Assembly (NCBI RefSeq): GCF_033878955.1
Contig: NZ_CP138858.1
Coordinates: 3,871,001 to 3,935,000, forward strand
DNA: 64,000 nucleotides
Direction: 5' to 3'
Origin: Coraliomargarita algicola
Lineage (GTDB): Bacteria; Verrucomicrobiota; Verrucomicrobiia; Opitutales; Coraliomargaritaceae
Position numbers and translations under genes: made by a program
Notes under the pieces: generated by a model
What the model saw: the letters and a program-made list of their open reading frames with translations, nothing else
Told to the model about the DNA's origin: nothing
The model's database searches: none
Shown: positions 1 through 9,426 of the stretch, piece by piece
How the letters are laid out: each line of letters opens with the position of its first letter
Position numbering within the stretch: the first letter of the stretch is position 1

Positions 1-3000
1 GAGTATAATGAGATTTCTGTGTTAGCTGGTATCGGTCACTATACTTTGACTCCGTCCGCTTATGTCGACCCCAACTATAGTATCAGCTATGTCGATGGCT
101 CTTTAGAAATTACCAAAGCGCCCCTGACTTTGACGGCGAATAGTTTTAGCCGTGAGTATGGTTTGGAAAATCCGAGCTTTAGCTTCTACGATTCGGAGTA
201 TCGCTTGGGGCATAGCAGTTCGGATGTCTTTAGCGATATTCAGCTATCGTCAACGGCTGCGGTGACTTCCTCCGTCGGCACGTATTCGATCGATTTGGAC
301 GTCACCCAAACGAATGAGAATTACGATGTGACGCTACAGAGCGGGAAGTTAACGATTACCAAAGCGCCGCTCCTGGTGGCGCCTACATTAGCTACAAAAA
401 TCTATGGTGAGGCGAACCCCGACTTTAGTGTGACCGCTTATGGTCTGCGTAATGGAGATACTGCAAATGTTGTGACTTCAGAGCGGTTCCAAGTATTTGC
501 CAATGAATACTCTGAGGTCGGTAGCTACGAATTGAGCTTATTGGCGGCTACTGCTCAGAACTATAGCCTGAGTTTTAATCCGAGTTTTCTGAATATTACA
601 CCACGAGAGCTGACTATTACGGCGAACGATGCGACTCGTGAGTATGGCGATGCCAATCCCATCTTTAGTGCAAGTTTTGATGGCTTAGCGAGTTTTGATG
701 ATGAGTCGGTCATTTCTAATCTGCGCTTGTCAACCTCGGCTACGCCCGCCTCGAATGCACTCCAGTATGGCATCCATGTGAGCTCCGATTCAAATCGAAA
801 TTATCAGATCAGCTACGAGCCAGGATTTCTAACTGTTACGAAGGCACCGTTGGATATTTCATTGAGTTGGGTCAGTCGCCTTTATGGTGATGGTAATGCC
901 TCCGCGCTCTCGGCTGTTGAGATCGAGGAAGCGTATGGTTTTAAATTAGATGACGATCTCAGTGATATACGGCTCAGTGATCTCACGACTACAGCCACAC
1001 AGTTTTCGGATGTCGGTAACTACCTGGTCAATGGGAGCATCGACTCTGAGAAATATGAAGTCAGAAGTCTAAACCCCGGTTTGCTCACTGTGACGCCACG
1101 ACCTTTAACTGTTTTGATCGATATGGATGCCAGCGAACGTGTGCGCAGTTATGGTGATGCAGGCCTTGATGTGAGTGATCACTTGATTGTAGCCAACCTG
1201 ACTGCATGGGACACAGTTGAGACTGTGTTCGAAGTTGAGGATCCGACTCAGACATTCACGCCCATCGGAGAATATAATTTTACGGGCAAGGTGCTGGATT
1301 CGAACTATACGTTGAGCAGTTTTGCCAATACCAGCTTTACCATTCAGCAGCTCGCTTTGGATCTGGTTTTTGATGGTGCGACTCGCGTGTATGGTGGCGA
1401 TGCGATCAACCTGTGGCATTATTTAGAGACCGACGAGCTCTTTGTTGCCGGAGATACGCCCGAGAGCGTTCTGAGCACGCCGACTGCAGATGTTTCTGTT
1501 AGCAGTGATGTGGGGGAATACCCCATTTCCGTCGCTAGCATTAATAGCAACTACACTGTAAACTCTATTACGGGTAAGTTCAGTATCACGCCGCGTCCGT
1601 TATTTGTCTATTTAAATGAGATCGAGCGCGTGTTTGGTAATGCGAATCCGTCTGGATACGCGAGCTATCGCATCGCCGGAGGCGCGAACGATCTGCTTAG
1701 TTTTGATTCGCTCGATAGCGTGTTACAGGTCAATGCACCTGAGGTGACGGCCGATGTCGGGACTTATTCGCTGACACCTACGATGCTTACAGATAACTAT
1801 GAGCTACTTTCGTTTGAGGGCAGTATGACTATCAACCCACGCCAGATCACATTGCAACTGCCAGATTCCGTGCGACGTGTTTATGGTGATGCTAATCCCA
1901 CACTCGATCCCATTGAGGTCTTAACTCCCAGTGGATTGGCCAATTCGGGATTAGCAAGTTTCCACACCGTGGCCGATGTGATTCACGCGGATTTACCTGC
2001 CATCGATGCGAGTCCGCAGGTTCTCTATTGGAGTGATGTCTTTTCCTTAAATAGTAATTACAATGTTGATTTTTCCGATGAGTTTCAGTTCCGAATTGAT
2101 CCACGGCCGATCACGTTGGAACTACCATCTTTTACACGATTGTATGGTGATCTCAATCCAGATGTGACTATCGTCGAGCGCAGCTCGACTGGCAATAGCC
2201 AAGGCTTGGCATCCTTTGATACCCTAGAGTCTGCTTTTCCTCTGAGCCTGCCAGATGAGTCTGCTAACGTGGGCAGTTACATGGCGAGCGTCAGCAATTC
2301 TAATTACGATATCACGAGCTACGGAGGTGAGATTCAAATCGACCCACGGGTGCTCAAGGTCGACGCGATGAATAAAAGCAGCATCTATGGCGAAGATCAT
2401 GGCTCTTTCTCTGTCACTACCGTCGAGGGTTCGGACGGCTTTGCATGGTTTGATGATTCTCTTGAGCGACGTATCGAAATTTTGCTGCGCAGCGATCTGG
2501 ATGAAACGACCGAGGTGGGGACTTATCAATTTGTGAATGAGAGTTTTGAGAACTATATCATTGATCTCCGTTATGGTGGCATCTTGACGGTGAATCCACG
2601 TCCAGTGACGATACAATTGCCCGGATTCACGCGTGTGTATGGAAGTGAGAATCCCGAGGATTCAATTTTTGCAGTGGCTGATGGTTCTGCGTATGGCCTC
2701 GCTTCGTTTGATCGTCTGGAGGATGTCATCTCATTGGGAGTGGAGACGCCAAGCATACAAACGGATGCAGGCACATACGCCTTCGATATCACTAGCGACC
2801 CAAATTACAATTTTAGTTATGTCGGAGAGTCGGCGTATACCATCACTCAGCGGTCCTTGTTTTACCGGATCTCAAATGTCCTCAGGTCCTACGGCGATGA
2901 TGCTGGGCAGTTGCCCTACCAGGAACTCTTTGCCAGCGACAACTCTGGTATCGCTTCTTTTGATACCTTTGAAGAAGTGGTTCATTTTAATGTGCCTGGA

Positions 3001-5112
3001 GCGGAAGCAAATGTCGGGCGCTACACTGTGACCGCGGATGTGGATGATAATTATCAAATCACACTGTTCGGTCCCACCGAAGGGCAGGCGCCTTATGTGC
3101 AGATCGAACCACGCTATCTATGGGTCGATTTGATGGGCTATGATCGCCTATACGGTGACGAAAATCAGCAAGATGGAGTTATTATTACACAAGGAAGCCT
3201 ACCATCATTCGCGCAGATGAGTGATGTCTTCGAACTCTTTACACCGTCTGTCAATACGCCTGCTGGGGAGTATGTGGTGAGTCGAGTGCTGGATAATCGC
3301 AATTATACTGTGACTGTGAACCGTGGGAGCGAGTCGATGATCATCAGCCCGCGCACTCTCACACTGAGCCTGAATAGTCATCCTTTCGGCTACTATGGTG
3401 ATGAAAACTTTTTCGCAGATTTTGTGATCGGCGGAGATGGCCTCGCGGCACATGATACTTATAGCGATGTGATTTCGGTGCCCTTGTTGGATCAGTTGAA
3501 TGCGAACTCGGATGTCGGTTATTATCTCTTGGATTCAGTCGAGCTTGATCCCACTCGTTATACCTTGCAGGACTTTAGCGCTTCGGTGTTCACGCTCTTG
3601 CCGCGTCAATTACAGCTCAGCATTCAGGATTTGTCTCTGGATTTTGATAGCATCGATGAGTTGATTGCATACTTAAACGATGAATACCTGGTGGTCGCCG
3701 CCGATGTGACAGGCCTACCTGCTGGTGAGAGTATTGATGACGCCTTTCCAGTCATACGTTATCAAGTTGTGGACGATGAGCGTGTTCCACAGTTGCCGGT
3801 GATACCGACTATGAACAATGTCGTTATCCCCGAGGTGTCTGAACTGGCAGCAGACTCTAGTTTAATCGGGAATGGGCTCACTTTGATCGCTGGCACCAGT
3901 GCACCACCATCGACGGGGGTAAGTCGCAGCTCCAGTGCGATTACAGAGGAGGGTGAAATCAACTTGAGTCAATATCTCACAGTTTACGATGGCTATGACA
4001 CCGAGGAAAATTACGTGCTGACTGCGGTCCATAATGGCAGCATTCAATTGACCGTGCCGAACACCTTGTCCGATACATTAGTACAGTCTTATACGGGGAC
4101 GAGCATCACTATCAATGGCACAGATTTCTCGCTCACAGATTTGATGGATCTGGCCAATCAGTCGAGCAACCAAGAGCTGACAGTGGTGAGTGGTAATCAG
4201 CCAGCGCCGACACTGGATAGTCTTTTTGCCGGAGGCGATTACAGTCTGGGGATTGATATGATGATGGCATTATTCGAGAGTCTTTTTTCGGATGGAGAGC
4301 GTCTGACTTTCGAGGAAGGGAGTTTGTTTTATGAAATTACCCGTAGCACCACAGGAAGCTTAGACGACCTTAGCCCATTCTTGATCCAGCGTTGGTTTGA
4401 GCGAAATGCCGACAGTCCGGATTTTATGACGATGCTGGCCGAGCCTTTGGCCGTGTATAGCCAGTCATTTTTAGATAAAGATCCTACGACATACAGTGCT
4501 GCAGAGCAGCAGTTCGCAGATTTATTAGGCGAGCATTTAGGCGATGCACGCGACGATGTGGCGGCACGTATGGTTGAGAAGCGAGATGCCTGGATCGCAG
4601 TCGAGGAGGCGAAAGGATCCAATTTAGCGGACTTGTTTGGTAAGGATGTACCATGGTCAGACTTTATGAGCGAAGCCGCAGGCGAATTTGTAACGGATAA
4701 TTTAGAAGGTAAAATCGTCGGCACTGCGATTGCGGCCGGAGCCTCCGGAGCGGGCGTTGCCACTGGTGTGGCGGTGTTAACCTCTTTTGTGATGCCCTAC
4801 GCCTTCGGTAAAGTCGCTGCCGGTGTTGGCACTTCGATCGCTGCGGGAACGTCTTTGGCGGGGGCGAGTGCCGCCGCGCTTGTGGCCGTGCCAGCAGTCA
4901 TTGTGGCGGGTGCCGTTGTTGGCAGTGTCGCACGTGGAATACAGGTATTCGACAATGCGGATCAAAAAGTCATCTTTGATGGTATTCAGAGTGAAGTCGG
5001 GCGAGACATGAATCCCGCAAACTTTGATTTAACAAATAGTGCAGGTGAGGACCATACGCTCAATCAGTCCATCCTGGCTGGGGCGCTGGCGAGTATGCTG
5101 TTCGGCGGGTAG
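1..5112 (+). CDS. Giant secreted MBG/YDG-repeat protein, TpsA-like (5' end outside window)
   Basis: The frame is open from base 1, so the N-terminus, which would hold the signal peptide and TPS secretion domain, lies upstream. What is visible is a ladder of about 14 repeats of 80-89 residues. Each starts with a YG(D/E)xNP-like motif and ends with an NY...ITPRP/ITKAP-like strand. Motifs fall near residues 44, 127, 207, 287, 376, 456, 536, 620, 706, 788, 872, 956, 1043 and 1124, counting from the GTG at base 19. These match the MBG/YDG domains found in filamentous-haemagglutinin-type exoproteins. A degenerate repeat follows, then about 400 unique residues with an Ala/Gly-rich hydrophobic stretch near 1564-1635. 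The next gene, 42 bp downstream, is a TpsB transporter, which supports two-partner secretion to the cell surface. The function (adhesin or other) cannot be told from the sequence. Confidence 0.85.
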   Translation, partial: EYNEISVLAGIGHYTLTPSAYVDPNYSISYVDGSLEITKAPLTLTANSFSREYGLENPSFSFYDSEYRLGHSSSDVFSDIQLSSTAAVTSSVGTYSIDLDVTQTNENYDVTLQSGKLTITKAPLLVAPTLATKIYGEANPDFSVTAYGLRNGDTANVVTSERFQVFANEYSEVGSYELSLLAATAQNYSLSFNPSFLNITPRELTITANDATREYGDANPIFSASFDGLASFDDESVISNLRLSTSATPASNALQYGIHVSSDSNRNYQISYEPGFLTVTKAPLDISLSWVSRLYGDGNASALSAVEIEEAYGFKLDDDLSDIRLSDLTTTATQFSDVGNYLVNGSIDSEKYEVRSLNPGLLTVTPRPLTVLIDMDASERVRSYGDAGLDVSDHLIVANLTAWDTVETVFEVEDPTQTFTPIGEYNFTGKVLDSNYTLSSFANTSFTIQQLALDLVFDGATRVYGGDAINLWHYLETDELFVAGDTPESVLSTPTADVSVSSDVGEYPISVASINSNYTVNSITGKFSITPRPLFVYLNEIERVFGNANPSGYASYRIAGGANDLLSFDSLDSVLQVNAPEVTADVGTYSLTPTMLTDNYELLSFEGSMTINPRQITLQLPDSVRRVYGDANPTLDPIEVLTPSGLANSGLASFHTVADVIHADLPAIDASPQVLYWSDVFSLNSNYNVDFSDEFQFRIDPRPITLELPSFTRLYGDLNPDVTIVERSSTGNSQGLASFDTLESAFPLSLPDESANVGSYMASVSNSNYDITSYGGEIQIDPRVLKVDAMNKSSIYGEDHGSFSVTTVEGSDGFAWFDDSLERRIEILLRSDLDETTEVGTYQFVNESFENYIIDLRYGGILTVNPRPVTIQLPGFTRVYGSENPEDSIFAVADGSAYGLASFDRLEDVISLGVETPSIQTDAGTYAFDITSDPNYNFSYVGESAYTITQRSLFYRISNVLRSYGDDAGQLPYQELFASDNSGIASFDTFEEVVHFNVPGAEANVGRYTVTADVDDNYQITLFGPTEGQAPYVQIEPRYLWVDLMGYDRLYGDENQQDGVIITQGSLPSFAQMSDVFELFTPSVNTPAGEYVVSRVLDNRNYTVTVNRGSESMIISPRTLTLSLNSHPFGYYGDENFFADFVIGGDGLAAHDTYSDVISVPLLDQLNANSDVGYYLLDSVELDPTRYTLQDFSASVFTLLPRQLQLSIQDLSLDFDSIDELIAYLNDEYLVVAADVTGLPAGESIDDAFPVIRYQVVDDERVPQLPVIPTMNNVVIPEVSELAADSSLIGNGLTLIAGTSAPPSTGVSRSSSAITEEGEINLSQYLTVYDGYDTEENYVLTAVHNGSIQLTVPNTLSDTLVQSYTGTSITINGTDFSLTDLMDLANQSSNQELTVVSGNQPAPTLDSLFAGGDYSLGIDMMMALFESLFSDGERLTFEEGSLFYEITRSTTGSLDDLSPFLIQRWFERNADSPDFMTMLAEPLAVYSQSFLDKDPTTYSAAEQQFADLLGEHLGDARDDVAARMVEKRDAWIAVEEAKGSNLADLFGKDVPWSDFMSEAAGEFVTDNLEGKIVGTAIAAGASGAGVATGVAVLTSFVMPYAFGKVAAGVGTSIAAGTSLAGASAAALVAVPAVIVAGAVVGSVARGIQVFDNADQKVIFDGIQSEVGRDMNPANFDLTNSAGEDHTLNQSILAGALASMLFGG

Positions 5113-5154
5113 CCAGGCAGATTATATATAAAAACTACTACTACCGATATTAGA

Positions 5155-6960
5155 ATGAGCGTTAAAAATACTTCATCTTTCATACATCTGTCATCACGGC
5201 TCTTGTTAGCTCCACTCATGATTGCTGCAGCTGCAAATCCGCTGCATGCACAGAACCTGGAGAAGATACAGCCAGAGCCCGTGCCACAATTAGTCGAGCC
5301 ATTGGTCTCAGACTCGCCAACGCTGGATATTCAGCAGTTAAGAACCGATTTGATTGGCGCGAATCAGGGGGAGCAGATATTACTCCAAGAGCTGAAGCAG
5401 TTGATCATTTTAAAGGATCCTGCTCAGTTGGATACTTTGCAATTGCAGCCCGGGCGGACGACTAACTTGGCCGAGTATCCCGAGCTCGACAGCGAGGGCA
5501 TGAGAGGAGTGATCGAATTATATCTCGGTTTGCCAGTCTCCCAAGAATCGCTGCAGCGCTTACGGTATTCGATCAAATTGATCCTGAGTCAGGACGGCAA
5601 ACCCTTTTCATCGGTGTATATTCCGCCGCAGGATATTACGGCAGGCGCGGTGCAAATTGTGGTGCGCCCGAGTACAGTCGGTGAGTTGCGAGTCGAGGGG
5701 GCGCAGTATTTTTCTGAGGCGAGCTATCTTTCGCGCCTACAATTAAAAGCGGACGGCCAGATTGATCCGAAAACTATACGCACAGGCATCGATCGTATGA
5801 ATCAAAATTCCTTTCGTTCCGCAGCTGTGCGCGTCGAAAAAGGGGAGGCGCCCGGCACTACGGATGTCGTGCTGCAAGTGCGCGAGCGTAAGCCATATCG
5901 TGTGTTTGCCGGATACAATAACACCGGCAGTTTGAGCACCACTGAAGACCGTATGTTTGTCGGCTTCACCTTGGGCAATGTATTTGGCCGCGCGCATCAA
6001 ATGACCATGCAAGCGACCAGCGATTTGGATATCGAGCACTCCAAGTCAGTGTCGGGAAATTATACTATGGATCTACCCTATAATCACACGGCGACATTTT
6101 TCGGAGCTTATTCTGAAATCGTGAGCTTGCCCAGTGGCGGTTTTGATCAGGCGGGCACCAGTTGGCAATTAGGGCTAAATTATCAGATTCCGCTGCCCCC
6201 CATCGGACAGGCCTACAGTCATCGTGTGAATCTGGGGCTGGATTATAAATCCAGTGATAACAATCTAGAGCTGAACTTAGCGCCCTTTATCATTCCTATT
6301 TATGATAATCTGACGCATGTCGCACAGTTTCGTGCGCAGTATCAGGGCAGCCTGACAGATCGTTTTGGCAGCACCAGTTTTGCAGCCAAATTAACTTATT
6401 CGCCCGGTAATTTAGGCTCCAAAAATGAAGACGATGCCTTCGGGCAGTCGCGGGCATTTGCGACCGCTGACTATATCTATACCAATTTGGAATTATCGCG
6501 TAGCACTCATTTCACAGGCATCATGGATGGCTGGACATGGTTATTGCGCGGGGAGCTGCAGCTTTCGGACAGCAATCTACTCAGTAGTGAGCAGTTTAGT
6601 GCCGGCGGCAGCAATTCCGTGCGTGGTTATGAAGAGAGCGAAGTGGTGGGTGACAATGCCTATTTCATCTCGCAGGAACTACAATTGCCGATCATTCCAA
6701 CCAAGCTGCGGCTGCCTGGATATGAACGTGATGGAGCGCTGCGCCTCTTTGTGTTCGAGGATTACGCCAAGACCTGGAATACCGATAAGCTGAGCGGGGA
6801 AGAGGGCTTTTCTTTACATAGTGTCGGAGCAGGCTTGCGTTATCAAGTGGCGCAGGATTTGACCTTTAACCTGTCCCATGGTTGGCAACTGCGTGACAGC
6901 GGTAGCAGCAGCACCGGGGATAACTATCGCAGCCACGTCTCCATTCAGTTCAGCTATTAG
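5155..6960 (+). CDS. TpsB/ShlB/FhaC-family outer-membrane secretion protein
   Basis: A 601-residue protein with a signal peptide (about residues 1-33, ending in LHAQ), a POTRA region at about 115-250, and a C-terminal beta-barrel to a final aromatic residue (QFSY). The VRGY motif of the inward-folding L6 loop, diagnostic of TpsB/Omp85 proteins, is at residues 489-492. The family exports one large partner exoprotein across the outer membrane. The MBG-repeat gene directly upstream on the same strand is the obvious substrate, and the short gap has no terminator, so they are probably co-transcribed. It converges with the antiporter gene after only 17 bp. Confidence 0.93.
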   Translation: MSVKNTSSFIHLSSRLLLAPLMIAAAANPLHAQNLEKIQPEPVPQLVEPLVSDSPTLDIQQLRTDLIGANQGEQILLQELKQLIILKDPAQLDTLQLQPGRTTNLAEYPELDSEGMRGVIELYLGLPVSQESLQRLRYSIKLILSQDGKPFSSVYIPPQDITAGAVQIVVRPSTVGELRVEGAQYFSEASYLSRLQLKADGQIDPKTIRTGIDRMNQNSFRSAAVRVEKGEAPGTTDVVLQVRERKPYRVFAGYNNTGSLSTTEDRMFVGFTLGNVFGRAHQMTMQATSDLDIEHSKSVSGNYTMDLPYNHTATFFGAYSEIVSLPSGGFDQAGTSWQLGLNYQIPLPPIGQAYSHRVNLGLDYKSSDNNLELNLAPFIIPIYDNLTHVAQFRAQYQGSLTDRFGSTSFAAKLTYSPGNLGSKNEDDAFGQSRAFATADYIYTNLELSRSTHFTGIMDGWTWLLRGELQLSDSNLLSSEQFSAGGSNSVRGYEESEVVGDNAYFISQELQLPIIPTKLRLPGYERDGALRLFVFEDYAKTWNTDKLSGEEGFSLHSVGAGLRYQVAQDLTFNLSHGWQLRDSGSSSTGDNYRSHVSIQFSY

Positions 6961-6977
6961 TGCTGTGTGTGTGCACT

Positions 6978-9287
6978 TTAGTTGGCTGTATCCAAGAGCG
7001 TCTGCACTGAAGTTAGCGGCCCCGCGAGCGTGAGCTCGTCGCCTACTTGCAGTTGCTCCGCAGCGGAGAAACTAACTTGTAGCTTGCTGCCTCTTCGAAT
7101 GCCGACGACTTGTATCCCAAAACGCGCAGGCCAGTTTAACTCACTTAAGCTACGGCCTGACCATGGGGAGGATTGGGCAATGACCAATTTAGTTAGAATT
7201 GCGCTGCTTAAATTCGCCTCTGCGGGCTCTTCATGTTCGGTTTCCCGCGTGAGCATCGCGAGTGCTTGCTCTAGATTTTCTGCACTGCCGACTAAGTAGA
7301 GTTGGTCACCTGTGTAGAGCGACTCGGATGCAGACACTCTATTGAGTGAATAGCCCTGCCGGTCGATTGAAATGACGGTGACGCCGAATCTTTTGCGTAA
7401 ATTCAGTTCGCCCATGCTTTGGCCGATCACTTGAGCGCGCAATGGCACTTCGACCTCGATGATGTTTAAGCCGAGTTCTTCGCGGACTTTTTTAGACAAT
7501 TCCGCCACTTTGGAGTCGGGGTTGAGCTCTTCGGCAAATGCGGATTTGATGGAATGCTCGGCATGGCTATGCCAGCGTACCCAATTTCGCCAGCCGTAGT
7601 GGAGTGTGATGCCTAAGACCACCAGTAGAATAATCCATTCGCCAGTGTCGATGCTGCCGATTGGTAGCAGGTTGAACAGCCATAAGCTCAGTAGAATGAG
7701 GCCTGCCCAGCGCAGTAGGATGTCGATCCGACTCATACTGTCGGTCGATTTCTTGAGCTTGCTAGTCATGTAGTCCGCCAGGATCATGGCTATGGCCGAA
7801 ATATTGCGATAGAGTGCAATCAGTGGCCCGAAAATTAGTAGTGAAACACCCAACCAATAAAACAGATCGCTCATGGGTAACCAGCCCAGTGTTTCGTCGG
7901 CCCAAGCGGTGAATTTCGCTTCCAGAGGACGCGCAAAAAGTAGTACCGCCGTCACCAATAACCACTCTGCGCCGACTTGCCACAGGCGCGGGCGTAGTAG
8001 GCGCCATAGGATACTACGATCTGAGGTTCGCATTACCTTGGCCCACGAATTTTGATAACTGGTCAGCCAGGTGCCGATCCATCCAATCCGCGAAGGTCGA
8101 AACCACCTCACCCAGGTATCGCTTTTCTTGACTGTCATCGGTGCGAGCAGGGAGGTGACAAATGAGATCCCCACGGCGGCCACTTGCATGGTGTCGTCCA
8201 AGATGCCGGATGCGACGCCCAGACCTGCGATGACGAATGAAAATTCACCGATCGGGGTGACACAGAAAGCAGCTTTCATTGCGACCTCTTCATCTTCGCA
8301 GACTGAAAGGAAACCTAAAGTTGCGGCGATCGGACGCACTAAAAACGCCAGAGTGACGCCTAAAGCGATGATTCCCAGTGCTTCCGGGAAGCGGGTGACA
8401 TCGATTGCCATGCCGATCGCGGTGAAGAACAGTGCCACAAATATATCCTTCAGTCCGGAGAAGGAGCGCTCAATGGCTTGCACGCGTTTGGTTTCTGCCA
8501 AAATCACGCCACAGAGAAAGGCGCCCAAAGCGATCGAGTAGCCCGCACTGAGTGCAAGCCAAGCCATGGCAAAGAGTAGGCCAGCTACGATTAAGGTCTC
8601 TAGCTCGATTCCACCCCGTTTCTCAAAGCGATTTAGCCAGCGTGGTAACACCACGATGCCAGGAAGAATGATGAGTGCAACAAATGCGATTAATAGAGCG
8701 ACCGTGCCGAATATCTCGCCCATGCCTGCGTTGCCGCTGGCTTGCTCCATCGCCACATAGGAGCCTAGGTAGCCTAGCATGACAATGGCTACGATATCTT
8801 CGAGTAGAGTCATCGCCAGTGCCAATTGCCCCGCCCTGCGGTGCATGAGTTGGTTGTCGTAAATGAGCTTACCCACTATGGCCGAGCTGCTGCCCATCAG
8901 CATGGCCGCTAGAAATAAGGCCGTGGTCTCATCAAAGCCTAGGAGTAAGGCGCTGCAGCGCGCGAGTGTGAGCGTACCGAGCGCCGTGATCACTGTGGCC
9001 AGCATCACTCCGAGCCCCACTTGACGGAGCTTGCGCAGGCGTAAGCCCAAGCCGATGAAGAACATTAAAAAGACCAGTCCCAATTGGGAGAGTAATTGAA
9101 TGCGCACCACGTCGGTGACGTAGGGGAAGGTGATTTGCGGGGTGCCCACGATGATGCCCGCGGCTAGATAACCAACGATCACCGAGATGCCCAGACGTTT
9201 GCAAAGCCATCCGCTCAGGCCCGCTGCTAATAGGACGACTGCCAGGTCCTGGATTAGAAATTCAACTAAATTAACTGTGGAATTCAT
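6978..9287 (-). CDS. CPA2-family cation:proton antiporter with two TrkA-C domains
   Basis: A 769-residue inner-membrane protein. Residues 1-380 are a Na+/H+-exchanger domain of the KefB/CPA2 type with many hydrophobic helices and the GSSSAIVGKL segment. Residues about 410-560 carry extra membrane segments. Two TrkA-C (RCK-C) ligand-binding modules follow at about 605-680 and 695-769, each with a G(Q/R)S(M/L)xEL(N) signature. The NAD-binding TrkA-N domain that usually sits between channel and TrkA-C is not visible. It likely exchanges K+ or Na+ for protons, but ion specificity cannot be read from the sequence. Confidence 0.88.
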   Translation of the reverse strand: MNSTVNLVEFLIQDLAVVLLAAGLSGWLCKRLGISVIVGYLAAGIIVGTPQITFPYVTDVVRIQLLSQLGLVFLMFFIGLGLRLRKLRQVGLGVMLATVITALGTLTLARCSALLLGFDETTALFLAAMLMGSSSAIVGKLIYDNQLMHRRAGQLALAMTLLEDIVAIVMLGYLGSYVAMEQASGNAGMGEIFGTVALLIAFVALIILPGIVVLPRWLNRFEKRGGIELETLIVAGLLFAMAWLALSAGYSIALGAFLCGVILAETKRVQAIERSFSGLKDIFVALFFTAIGMAIDVTRFPEALGIIALGVTLAFLVRPIAATLGFLSVCEDEEVAMKAAFCVTPIGEFSFVIAGLGVASGILDDTMQVAAVGISFVTSLLAPMTVKKSDTWVRWFRPSRIGWIGTWLTSYQNSWAKVMRTSDRSILWRLLRPRLWQVGAEWLLVTAVLLFARPLEAKFTAWADETLGWLPMSDLFYWLGVSLLIFGPLIALYRNISAIAMILADYMTSKLKKSTDSMSRIDILLRWAGLILLSLWLFNLLPIGSIDTGEWIILLVVLGITLHYGWRNWVRWHSHAEHSIKSAFAEELNPDSKVAELSKKVREELGLNIIEVEVPLRAQVIGQSMGELNLRKRFGVTVISIDRQGYSLNRVSASESLYTGDQLYLVGSAENLEQALAMLTRETEHEEPAEANLSSAILTKLVIAQSSPWSGRSLSELNWPARFGIQVVGIRRGSKLQVSFSAAEQLQVGDELTLAGPLTSVQTLLDTAN

Positions 9288-9288
9288 T

Positions 9289-9426
9289 ATGGAGGAAACG
9301 AAGCCTAGTTCAGGTAATCAACGTTTCCCCCATCTCAATTCAGCGCGAAGTTATTTGCAAGCCACGTGTGAAGATGGGTGCTTTTTAGGCTGTGGGCAGT
9401 GTGATCTGTGCTCCGATTCTATTTAG
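9289..9426 (+). CDS. Possible 45-residue cysteine-rich peptide
   Basis: An ATG ORF of 45 codons whose C-terminus has five Cys in 14 residues (CEDGCFLGCGQCDLC). It starts one base past the start codon of the divergent antiporter gene. Its TAG stop overlaps the opposite-strand stop of the SH3 protein gene, so it exactly fills this gap. I do not recognise the family. The Cys spacing could bind metal or form disulfides. The lack of space for its own promoter and of a clear ribosome site count against it. Confidence 0.3.
   Translation: MEETKPSSGNQRFPHLNSARSYLQATCEDGCFLGCGQCDLCSDSI

Noticed and set aside
4500..5155. Contact-dependent inhibition toxin at the TpsA end with an immunity gene
   Set aside because: No VENN-like border, no toxin motif and no small gene between it and tpsB.
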